Positions 1-6,333 of a stretch of 7,010 nt of DNA are shown one piece after another (within the stretch, counting starts at the first letter, position 1; each line of letters starts with the position of its first letter). Made by a program: the position numbers and the translations under genes. The stretch covers positions 1 to 7,010 of the forward strand of contig SKTA01000194.1 in assembly GCA_007122745.1 (NCBI GenBank), in the 5' to 3' direction. This DNA comes from Bacteroidales bacterium (GTDB taxonomy: Bacteria; Bacteroidota; Bacteroidia; Bacteroidales; UBA7960). The notes beneath the pieces are model-generated. The model saw only the letters and a program-made list of their open reading frames with translations. It was not told the origin of the DNA and ran no database searches.

Positions 1-1031
1 AGTCTGATCAGCCTGAAGCAGCTGAAGAACAATCAATCCCGGCGGGCAGAAAAGGGGAAAGTGACCGGTTTTATTCTCCTCTTGTGCGGAGCATTGCACA
101 AAAAGAGCGGATCAGCGCAGAGGAATTAGACAACATCCCAGGAACAGGTAAGAATGGTCGCCTTACAAAAGATGACTTGCTTTCCTATCTTAAAACGCGT
201 TCAGAAAAACCTGCCGCAGAAGCACAAAAGGAGGAAACCAAACCGGTACAGGAACCTGTCACAACAGACCAGGCAGCAACAAAAGCACCGAAGCCTGCGC
301 CACAAAAAATCCCTGTCGGTGATGGTGATCAGGTAGTGGAAATGGACCGCATGCGCAAGCTGATTGCCGACCACATGGTACACTCACTCGATACCTCCGC
401 GCACATTACAATCATCAGCGAGGTTGACATGACCCGCGTGGTAAAATGGCGGGAAAAGAACAAAGCGATCCTGCAGAAGCGGGAAGGTGAAAAACTCACA
501 TTTACACCCATCTTCATAGAGGCCATCGCAAAAGCCTTGCGTGATTATCCCGATGTAAACGTTTCTGTTGATGGGCATCAAATCATCAAAAGAAAAAACA
601 TCAATGTGGGAATGGCAGCGGCATTGCCAGGCGGAAATCTCATCGTACCGGTGATCAATAATGCAGACCACAAAAGCCTTCTCGGCATTGCAAAAGAGGT
701 CAACGACCTTTCGCTCAGGGCAAGGGAGAACAAGTTGAAGCCCGATGAAATTCAGGGCAGCACGTTCACGCTGACAAACTTCGGAACCTTTGGTGCCCTT
801 ATGGGTACACCGATCATCAATCAGCCCGAAGTGGCCATCCTCGGCGTCGGAAAGATTGAGAAAAAACCCGTTGTTGTGGAAACTCCCGAAGGAGATCATA
901 TCGCCATCAGACATCGGATGATACTTTCGCTATCGTGCGACCACAGGGTGGTTGACGGGGCTTTGGGTGGCATGTTTTTGCAGAAGATTGCAGACAATCT
1001 CGAACAATTTGACGTGAATCAGAATATTTAA
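1..1031 (+). CDS. 2-oxoacid dehydrogenase complex E2 (dihydrolipoamide acyltransferase), 5'-partial
   Basis: This is the acyltransferase core subunit of a pyruvate- or branched-chain-type 2-oxoacid dehydrogenase complex. In the cytoplasm it moves the acyl group from lipoyl-lysine to CoA. The reading frame is open from the first full codon at 3, giving 342 visible residues; the N-terminal lipoyl domain(s) lie outside the window. The GTG at 84 is not the start: it encodes the Val in FYSPLVRS, inside the peripheral E1/E3-binding domain (visible residues about 24-63, with NIPGTGKNGRLTKDDLL). An Ala/Pro/Lys/Glu-rich flexible linker follows (about 64-107), then the catalytic domain (about 110-342). 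That domain contains NFGTFG, PIINQPEVAILGVG and the active-site motif DHRVVDG, with catalytic His at visible residue 314 (codon 942-944) and Asp at 318. The gene ends with TAA, 65 nt before the exonuclease gene. The acyl substrate cannot be decided from this part, and E1/E3 genes are not in view. Confidence 0.95.
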   Translation, partial: SDQPEAAEEQSIPAGRKGESDRFYSPLVRSIAQKERISAEELDNIPGTGKNGRLTKDDLLSYLKTRSEKPAAEAQKEETKPVQEPVTTDQAATKAPKPAPQKIPVGDGDQVVEMDRMRKLIADHMVHSLDTSAHITIISEVDMTRVVKWREKNKAILQKREGEKLTFTPIFIEAIAKALRDYPDVNVSVDGHQIIKRKNINVGMAAALPGGNLIVPVINNADHKSLLGIAKEVNDLSLRARENKLKPDEIQGSTFTLTNFGTFGALMGTPIINQPEVAILGVGKIEKKPVVVETPEGDHIAIRHRMILSLSCDHRVVDGALGGMFLQKIADNLEQFDVNQNI

Positions 1032-1062
1032 GCTGAAGGGCGCTAAGATTTGTTGTATTTTC

Positions 1063-1083
1063 GTGTAAATTTTCTATTTACAC
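1063..1083. promoter_or_regulatory. Perfect 8-bp palindrome upstream of the exonuclease gene (possible operator or 5'-UTR hairpin)
   Basis: GTGTAAAT (1063-1070) and ATTTACAC (1076-1083) are perfect inverted repeats separated by a 5-nt TTTCT loop. They lie in the 65-nt spacer after the E2 stop and 13 nt before the exonuclease ATG. The arms are AT-rich and followed by A residues rather than T residues on the + strand, so an intrinsic terminator for E2 is unlikely. A near-match to the Bacteroidota -7 box, TATTTTCG (1056-1063), abuts the left arm, so the palindrome would straddle a transcription start there. No good -33 element is visible. The symmetry is seen directly; regulatory function is inferred. 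Confidence 0.35.
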
Positions 1084-1096
1084 CAAAAAAATCACC

Positions 1097-1927
1097 ATGC
1101 AACTTAAACTCACGCGTCCTATTGCTTTTTTTGACCTGGAAACCACCGGCACCAATGTGGTGAAAGATCGCATTGTAGAGATCAGCATTTACAAAGTGCT
1201 GCCGGGTGGTGGCGCCGAATCGATGACCAAACTTATCAATCCGGGCATCCCCATTCCACCGGAGGTTACTGAAATTCACGGCATCACCAATGCAGACGTG
1301 GCAACTGCACCCACTTTTGAGCAGGCAGCATCCGCACTCAATGTTTTTTTGGGCAATTGCGATCTGGCCGGGTACAATTCCAACAAGTTTGACATCCCCA
1401 TGCTCATTGAAGAGTTCTTAAGATGTGGGATCAACTTCGACATCAAGAAACGACGCCTGGTTGATGTGCAGAACATTTTTCACAAAATGGAGCCAAGAAC
1501 ACTCCGCGCTGCATATAAATATTATTGCGGCAAAGACCTTATTGATGCACACTCAGCTGAAGCAGATACCAAAGCCACATACGAAGTTTTGCTGTCACAA
1601 ATCGAACGCTATGAAGGTGTTCCATACGAAGAGAAAGACGGAACGACAAGCATGCCGATAACAAATGAAATCCAGGCATTGCACGATTTTTCATACAACC
1701 ACAACAATGCCGACCTGGTGGGCCATATCGGGTATAACAAAGCCGGCAAGGAGGTCTTTAAATTTGGCAAACACAAAGGCAAACTTGTGGAAGATGTCTT
1801 TGCAAAAGAGCCTCAGTACTTTGACTGGATGATGAAAGCCGACTTCCCCCTTTCCACAAAGCAGGTGATACGGACGATTATCATGCGAGGTTTTGATAAG
1901 GGAAATATGATCATAAAAGAACAATAA
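1097..1927 (+). CDS. DEDDh-family 3'-5' exonuclease (DnaQ/RNase T superfamily) with C-terminal FGKHKGK module
   Basis: A 276-residue cytoplasmic 3'-5' exonuclease, probably acting on DNA in repair or end trimming. All three Exo motifs are present. Exo I is FFDLETTG (Asp13, Glu15). Exo II is GYNSNKFDIPML (Asp99). Exo III is HSAEADTKATYEVL (His152, Asp157), which makes it the DEDDh subtype with intact metal-binding residues. The exonuclease fold covers about 8-170. After a short linker, residues about 205-262 hold a second conserved piece with FKFGKHKGK (222-229) and YFDWM (241-245). I recall this module at the C-terminus of Bacteroidota exonucleases of this type; its role is unknown to me. The ATG at 1097 is preceded by an A-rich tract and no Shine-Dalgarno sequence. 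The FAH-family gene begins 5 nt after the TAA, so the two are probably co-transcribed. It could be annotated as an exodeoxyribonuclease X-like or PolC epsilon-like protein; the exact substrate is not readable from sequence. Confidence 0.93.
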   Translation: MQLKLTRPIAFFDLETTGTNVVKDRIVEISIYKVLPGGGAESMTKLINPGIPIPPEVTEIHGITNADVATAPTFEQAASALNVFLGNCDLAGYNSNKFDIPMLIEEFLRCGINFDIKKRRLVDVQNIFHKMEPRTLRAAYKYYCGKDLIDAHSAEADTKATYEVLLSQIERYEGVPYEEKDGTTSMPITNEIQALHDFSYNHNNADLVGHIGYNKAGKEVFKFGKHKGKLVEDVFAKEPQYFDWMMKADFPLSTKQVIRTIIMRGFDKGNMIIKEQ

Positions 1928-1932
1928 TCACC

Positions 1933-2544
1933 ATGAAAATAATCTGTATCGGCAGAAACTACCAGGAACACATTGCCGAGCTGAACAATACCACACCGGA
2001 AGCGCCCTTGTTCTTTATGAAGCCTGAGACGGCTCTGATTCGGGCGGGACTGCCCTTTTTTTATCCTGATTTTTCAGAAGACATTCATTATGAGATAGAA
2101 TTGGTGATCAGAATATGTAAGCTGGGCAAGCATATCCAGCCTCGCTTTGCATCCAAATACTACAAAGAAATCGGTGTTGGTATTGACTTCACAGCCCGCG
2201 ATATTCAGCAGCAATGCAAAGAAAAGGGACACCCCTGGGAGGTGGCGAAAGCTTTTGACGGTTCTGCAGCAGTAAGTAACTTTATACCGGTTGATGACCT
2301 GAAAAATCCGGAAGACATCCACTTTTTATTGAAGAAAAACGGAGAAACTGTCCAAAGCGGACATTCGGCTGAGATGATACACCCGTTAGATGCACTTATC
2401 ACTCACGTGTCAAAATATGTGACACTGAAAATTGGCGACCTGCTTTTTTCCGGCACGCCGGCAGGTGTGGGGCCGGTAAAGTCGGGAGACAAGCTTGAGC
2501 TTTTCCTTGAAGACAAAAAGATGCATGAAGTACTGATCAAATAG
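1933..2544 (+). CDS. Fumarylacetoacetate hydrolase (FAH) family protein, FAHD1/YcgM-like
   Basis: A 203-residue single-domain FAH-fold enzyme, close in length to FAHD1 and E. coli YcgM (about 220 residues). Those relatives act on acylpyruvates or oxaloacetate (acylpyruvase, oxaloacetate decarboxylase or tautomerase). The metal site is complete: Glu54 and Glu56 in HYEIELV, and Asp85 in GIDFTARD. A His-Glu pair in NYQEHIAEL (His13, Glu16) matches the lid dyad described for FAHD1. Lys106 in AKAFDGSA and the C-terminal signature FSGTPAGVGPVKSGD (172-186) are also present. The absence of an N-terminal extension separates it from true fumarylacetoacetases of tyrosine catabolism and from long HpcE-type proteins. 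It starts 5 nt after the exonuclease stop, and both ATGs are preceded by the identical AATCACC. No degradation-pathway genes adjoin it, which fits a housekeeping role such as oxaloacetate tautomer or acylpyruvate clean-up. The exact substrate is inference. Confidence 0.93.
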   Translation: MKIICIGRNYQEHIAELNNTTPEAPLFFMKPETALIRAGLPFFYPDFSEDIHYEIELVIRICKLGKHIQPRFASKYYKEIGVGIDFTARDIQQQCKEKGHPWEVAKAFDGSAAVSNFIPVDDLKNPEDIHFLLKKNGETVQSGHSAEMIHPLDALITHVSKYVTLKIGDLLFSGTPAGVGPVKSGDKLELFLEDKKMHEVLIK

Positions 2545-2577
2545 CTGAAGCATTCACAAAACCGGATCAATTATCAT

Positions 2578-2585
2578 TACTTTTG
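2578..2585 (+). promoter_or_regulatory. Putative Bacteroidota -7 promoter box (TAnnTTTG) for the rRNA methyltransferase gene
   Basis: TACTTTTG at 2578-2585 is an exact match to the TAnnTTTG -7 consensus used by the primary sigma factor of Bacteroidota. It sits 18 nt before the ATG at 2604, in the 59-nt gap after the FAH gene. Transcription would start near 2590, giving a very short leader. The upstream -33 (TTTG-like) element is poor: about 20 nt upstream only TTCAC is visible. The promoter call therefore rests on one box plus its position. Confidence 0.45.
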
Positions 2586-2603
2586 CGACTCAAAATAAGG
2601 ACT

Positions 2604-3809
2604 ATGAGCAAATCCCTAAAGATCATATTGAAATCGGGAAAGGATGATGCCCTAAGGCGTTACCACCCCTGGGTATTCAGCGGCGCCATCAAGAAAATGG
2701 AAGGACCCGCGTATGATGGCTGTCACACAGAAATTTTCTCCAACAAGGATCAATACCTGGGCTGTGGAATATACCAGGATGCAACTATTGCCGTCCGCAT
2801 TCTTGCTTTCGCTCCCGACAGGCCGGCATCGTTTGAATCAGCCTTCTGGGAGGAAAAGTTACATGCAGCCTTTCGGCTTCGTGAAATCTCCGGCCTGACA
2901 AACGGCTCGCAAACCAACATGTACAGGTTGGTACACGGTGAAGGGGACCACCTTCCCGGACTGATCATTGACCATTATGACGGCCACCTGGTCATTCAGA
3001 TTCATGCCACAGGGCTCTACCGATTTATTGACGAGATTGCAGAAGCCCTGAAAAAGATATACGGCAGCAAGCTAAGAAGCATTTACGACAAAAGCAGGGA
3101 AACACTTCCTGCAGCCTTTTGGTCCGACAAAGAGCCCCGGGGATTTATTTCCGGAGAGGCAGACGGGGTCGAGGTTAGCGAATATAGTCACCGTTTTATG
3201 ATCGATATCCGGAAAGGGCAAAAAACAGGTTTCTTCATCGACCAGCGTGAAAACAGACGGTTGCTGGCGCATTACGCTGAAGGGAAAAACGTGCTGAACA
3301 CTTTCTGTTATACCGGTGGATTTTCCGTCTATGCACTAAAAGCCGGTGCATCGCATGTTACCTCTCTCGACAGCTCTGCCCGGGCCATTGAGCTTACAGA
3401 GAAGAACGTCGCACTGAACTTTTCTGAAACAGACAAACACCGTTCTGTTACCTCTGATGCAATGGGGTTTCTGAAGGGTCATGATGAAGATTACGATGTG
3501 ATCATTCTGGACCCCCCGGCTTATGCCAAACACCAGCATGTTAAACACAATGCCCTACAGGGATACAAAAGGCTGAATCTTGAAGCACTTAAAGCGATCA
3601 AAGAGGGTGGTATCATCTTTACCTTCAGCTGCTCACAGGTGGTTGACATGCAGCTGTTCCGGTCTACCATTATGGCAGCTGCCATTCTCGCCGGAAGAAA
3701 AATCAGGATATTGCACCAGTTAGGCCAACCGGCCGACCATCCGGTAAACATCTTTCATCCCGAAGGGCAATATCTGAAGGGCCTGGTTCTTGCTGTTGGA
3801 AGCTTATAA
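2604..3809 (+). CDS. rlmI: Class I SAM-dependent 23S rRNA methyltransferase, RlmI/YccW-type (m5C)
   Basis: A 401-residue enzyme predicted to methylate cytosine in 23S rRNA using S-adenosylmethionine; E. coli RlmI (396 residues) modifies C1962. Domains in order: an N-terminal PUA RNA-binding domain (about 5-80, with RYHPWVFSGAI); a central beta-rich domain (about 90-190, with VHGEGDHLPGL at 110-120); and a Rossmann methyltransferase domain (about 195-401). Visible motifs are GFFIDQRENRR (Asp213), the SAM-binding NTFCYTGGFS (232-241), ILDPPAYAK with Asp303-Pro-Pro, and TFSCSQ with Cys343, the expected catalytic Cys of motif VI. The start is the ATG at 2604. The in-frame TTG at 2583 overlaps the putative -7 box and adds only seven unconserved residues. 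An AAGGA sits just 2 nt before the ATG, too close for a normal Shine-Dalgarno. The MATE gene follows after 7 nt. The family assignment is secure; the exact target base is taken from the family. Confidence 0.94.
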   Translation: MSKSLKIILKSGKDDALRRYHPWVFSGAIKKMEGPAYDGCHTEIFSNKDQYLGCGIYQDATIAVRILAFAPDRPASFESAFWEEKLHAAFRLREISGLTNGSQTNMYRLVHGEGDHLPGLIIDHYDGHLVIQIHATGLYRFIDEIAEALKKIYGSKLRSIYDKSRETLPAAFWSDKEPRGFISGEADGVEVSEYSHRFMIDIRKGQKTGFFIDQRENRRLLAHYAEGKNVLNTFCYTGGFSVYALKAGASHVTSLDSSARAIELTEKNVALNFSETDKHRSVTSDAMGFLKGHDEDYDVIILDPPAYAKHQHVKHNALQGYKRLNLEALKAIKEGGIIFTFSCSQVVDMQLFRSTIMAAAILAGRKIRILHQLGQPADHPVNIFHPEGQYLKGLVLAVGSL

Positions 3810-3816
3810 TGTTTAA

Positions 3817-5151
3817 ATGGCTCACGCAAGTAATACATATCGCAGTATATGGCGCATCAGCGGTCCCATCATCATTGGGCTGATTGCGCAGAACCTGATG
3901 GTAGTGATAGACACTGCCTTCCTGGGGCGTCTGGGTGAAGTTACCCTGGGGGCTGCAGCCATTGGCGGGATTTTTTATTTATGCCTGGTGATGTTGGGAT
4001 CCGGTTTCAGCATCGGCAGCCAAATCATTATCGGCAGACGAAACGGATCCCAAAACCTAAGACAAATCGGACCGGTTTTCGATCATACGGTTTACTTCAT
4101 GATTGGTCTGGCCAGTTTCCTTTTTATGGTTCTTACCTTCCTGGCGCCCTCATTCCTGGAGTGGTTTTTAAAATCGGATGCAGTATTGGATGAAAGTCTC
4201 ATATTTCTTAAGCATCGCCGCTTCGGCTTTCTTTTCGGATTTCTTGTTTTAGCATTTAATGCCTTTTATATCGGCACGACCAGAACAAACATTTTGATTG
4301 CCAGCACAGGCCTAATGGCATCATTGAATATTTTTCTTGATTATTCATTGATCTTTGGAAATTTCGGCATGCCTGAAATGGGGATTGCCGGTGCCGCCAT
4401 GGCGACAAACATCGCCGAAGTTGTCACCTTTTTATTTCTGGTAATATGGGCTTTGAAGGATCAGAGTGTTTCCATTTTTGGCCTGTTCCGGTTTCCAAAG
4501 CCGAATTGGTTGCAATACAAGCCCCTGCTGAAGATTGCCGTACCGGTAATGTTTCAGTACTTCTTTTCATTTTCAGCCTGGTTTGTCTTTTTTATGGTAA
4601 TTGAACAAATAGGGGAAACTGCGCTGGCGGCATCAAACATCACAAGAAGTTTTTACATGTTGCTCATGATCCCGGTGTGGGGGTTAAGTTCAGCGACCAA
4701 TAGCCTTGTAAGCAACCTGATTGGCCAGGGAAAAAGTGATGAGGTGATTCCTCTCATCAAAAAGGTGTTGCTCATTGGCACAGGGATCTCCCTGGTAGTT
4801 GTTCAGGTAAACATCTTTTTTCCTGAGCAGATCGCCGCATTCTTTACGAAGGAAAGGCACCTGATTGAAGCTACGGTTCCCCTGCTGCGCGTCATATCGC
4901 TGGCGCTTATTGCTTTCTCTTTTGGGATGATCATTTTCAGCGGACTTTCCGGAACGGGAAAAACATTTGTTGCCCTGATGATAGAAATTGCTGCCATCAC
5001 CTTTTATCTGGGTGCCGCTTTCTTTCTGGCAATCGTATTGAATGCCAGCGCACCGGTCGTTTGGTTTATTGAAGTGATTTACTTCTCGCTGCTGGGCCTG
5101 TTTTCGATGCTATATCTTCGCACAAACAAATGGAAAGTGATAAAAGTGTGA
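3817..5151 (+). CDS. MATE-family multidrug/cation efflux transporter
   Basis: A 444-residue inner-membrane protein of the MATE family, which exports drugs or other cationic and aromatic compounds in exchange for Na+ or H+. Twelve hydrophobic segments are visible, at roughly 12-35, 46-72, 88-111, 133-153, 159-181, 187-212, 237-262, 275-300, 313-336, 355-378, 385-409 and 411-434, in the expected two six-helix halves. Family features include Asp32 in helix 1 (MVVIDTAFLGRLG), equivalent to the conserved acidic residue of NorM proteins, the loop after helix 2 (SQIIIGRRNG), EQIGETALAASNI near helix 7-8, and GLSGTGKT after helix 10. An in-frame TAA directly precedes the ATG (3814-3816), so the start cannot lie further upstream, and no Shine-Dalgarno is visible. 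The 7-nt gap after rlmI suggests one transcript. The substrate cannot be predicted, and no adjacent regulator indicates drug resistance. Confidence 0.94.
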   Translation: MAHASNTYRSIWRISGPIIIGLIAQNLMVVIDTAFLGRLGEVTLGAAAIGGIFYLCLVMLGSGFSIGSQIIIGRRNGSQNLRQIGPVFDHTVYFMIGLASFLFMVLTFLAPSFLEWFLKSDAVLDESLIFLKHRRFGFLFGFLVLAFNAFYIGTTRTNILIASTGLMASLNIFLDYSLIFGNFGMPEMGIAGAAMATNIAEVVTFLFLVIWALKDQSVSIFGLFRFPKPNWLQYKPLLKIAVPVMFQYFFSFSAWFVFFMVIEQIGETALAASNITRSFYMLLMIPVWGLSSATNSLVSNLIGQGKSDEVIPLIKKVLLIGTGISLVVVQVNIFFPEQIAAFFTKERHLIEATVPLLRVISLALIAFSFGMIIFSGLSGTGKTFVALMIEIAAITFYLGAAFFLAIVLNASAPVVWFIEVIYFSLLGLFSMLYLRTNKWKVIKV

Positions 5152-5172
5152 CAGGCCTTTGGGGTTGATTTG

Positions 5173-5188
5173 TTGAATCGTTGAATCG
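5173..5188. repeat. Tandem 8-bp repeat TTGAATCG x2
   Basis: TTGAATCG occurs twice in direct succession (5173-5180 and 5181-5188) in the 138-nt spacer between the MATE and TauE/SafE genes. It is preceded by a degenerate copy (TTGATTTG, 5165-5172) and followed by GTTAGGCGG-like sequence. I recall similar TTGAATCG/TTAAATCG strings between genes in some Bacteroidota genomes, but copy number elsewhere in this genome cannot be seen. No function is assigned. Confidence 0.6.
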
Positions 5189-5289
5189 TATAGTGTTTAG
5201 CGTTAGGCGGTTTCATTTAAGATCGAGGCATTTCCAATTCTTTTTGTACCTTTCACGCTCTTTTTTTGAATTAAGAAAAACAGGAATAC

Positions 5290-6087
5290 GTGATTTTCGA
5301 ATCGGGCATCGAACTCAGCTACTATTGGTTACCTCTCATCGGCTTCATCATCGGGGTTCTTTCAACAATGATCGGGGGCAATGGAGCTTTCTTTTTCCCA
5401 CCGATCCTGATCCTGTTTTTCCAGGTACCGCCCAGGGTGGCGATTGCCACCTCTCTGGCCGCAGTTATTCCGATTGGTATAATAGGCTCGATTGTCCATT
5501 ACCGGCAAAAAAACATCAACCTGCCTGTTGGGGTGCTTTTTGGTTCGGCCGGACTGATTGGGGCAATCGTTGGGGCATGGCTTTCAAACAGGCTCGAGGT
5601 TTCAACGCTGCTCGATACCTTTGGCGTTTATCTGATCGCGTTGTCGCTTCTGACTTTTTATAACCCAAAAGGCAGAATCAGCAAAGGGATGCAGCCGCCC
5701 GAAAAGTTTTCTGACTTTCTGCCACGACAGGTATACCTGATGGTCTCCCTGGGTGCTGTTGCAGGAATCGTTGCAGGTCTGTTCGGAACCAGCGGAACAG
5801 CCCCTGTTCTGGCCGGCCTTTTTTTATTGCAGCTTCCGGTAAAGCTGGTTGTCGGCACATCGGTCATGATTGTCTTCATCAATGCGCTGGCAGGCTTTGG
5901 CGGACACCTGCTCATGGGTGAAATTGACCTCGAACTGATCCTGCTGCTTGGATCAGGAGCCGCGGCAGGTGCCTTTGTAGGGCCTTTCCTGCTTTCTCGC
6001 GCCCGTCCGGAGCGCAATGAAAGGTGGGTCCGGTTTATCTTTTCACTGGTACTATTGATCCTCGGAATCTACCTCATCTTTTTTTAA
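5290..6087 (+). CDS. TauE/SafE (TSUP) family sulfite/anion exporter-like membrane protein
   Basis: A 265-residue inner-membrane protein of the TSUP family; characterised members export sulfite, sulfoacetate or related organosulfur anions. It shows the internal duplication typical of the family. The N-terminal half begins with FIIGVLSTMIGGNGAFFFPPIL (split here as FIIGVLSTMIGG and NGAFFFPPIL, 19-40). The second half begins with GAVAGIVAGLFGTSGTAP (155-172). Each is followed by a segment ending in ATSLAAVIP or GTSVMIVFINALAG. About eight hydrophobic helices are visible, with a basic, hydrophilic linker at 125-147 between halves. The start is GTG at 5290: an in-frame TAA lies at 5272-5274, no other usual start codon lies between, and a later Met would remove the first helix. 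AGGA at 5282-5285 is a weak Shine-Dalgarno. The 138-nt spacer suggests its own promoter; TACCTTTC (5247-5254) is a one-mismatch -7 candidate without a clear -33. No sulfur-metabolism gene is adjacent, so the substrate is unknown. Confidence 0.92.
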   Translation: MIFESGIELSYYWLPLIGFIIGVLSTMIGGNGAFFFPPILILFFQVPPRVAIATSLAAVIPIGIIGSIVHYRQKNINLPVGVLFGSAGLIGAIVGAWLSNRLEVSTLLDTFGVYLIALSLLTFYNPKGRISKGMQPPEKFSDFLPRQVYLMVSLGAVAGIVAGLFGTSGTAPVLAGLFLLQLPVKLVVGTSVMIVFINALAGFGGHLLMGEIDLELILLLGSGAAAGAFVGPFLLSRARPERNERWVRFIFSLVLLILGIYLIFF

Positions 6088-6099
6088 AGGCTATTGTGA

Positions 6100-6333
6100 C
6101 CTCCGATTCTTGCCATTCAGGATGACCCAACAAATGTCGGTTATTTCCGGTTCTTCCTTCCCGACGCATTTTATGCTGATTATTCGGTGAAGTCGGTATC
6201 AGATATGTATATTATTCTGAAGCACAAAGTGAAGTCACTGAATAGTAAGACCAATGGGCGATGCATTGAGTATTCCCTCTATCTCGATTTTCCTTACCAT
6301 ATTGTCGATCTGTCTACCCGAAAGGTCAAATGA
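6100..6333 (+). other. Unrecognised open stretch without a start codon (possible gene fragment)
   Basis: Following the in-frame TGA at 6097-6099, this frame is open for 77 codons to a TGA at 6331-6333, with no ATG until 6205. The first part reads in a protein-like way (AIQDDPTNVGYFRFFLPDAF, then YADYSVKSVSDMYIILK). The part beyond about 6235 lies antisense to the AAA+ remnant and is probably only its shadow. I do not recognise a family. It could be a fragment of a broken gene or chance. Confidence 0.2.

Noticed and set aside
84..86. GTG as the start codon of the E2 gene
   Set aside because: The frame is open to the left edge, and residues before it (FYSPL) belong to the conserved peripheral subunit-binding domain. 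The gene starts outside the window.
384..914. 176-codon minus-strand ORF inside the E2 gene
   Set aside because: It is entirely antisense to the conserved E2 catalytic domain and has no recognisable motifs.
1063..1083. Intrinsic terminator for the E2 gene
   Set aside because: The stem is AT-rich and is followed by an A-tract, not a T-tract, on the + strand.
5247..5254. TACCTTTC as a firm promoter for the TauE/SafE gene
   Set aside because: It has one mismatch to TAnnTTTG at the final G and no -33 element at the right distance. It is mentioned only as a candidate.
5181..5663. 160-codon + strand ORF overlapping the TauE/SafE start
   Set aside because: Composition rich in Arg, Phe, His and Ser with no family resemblance. 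The overlapping frame encodes a clear TSUP protein, so this is a shadow ORF.
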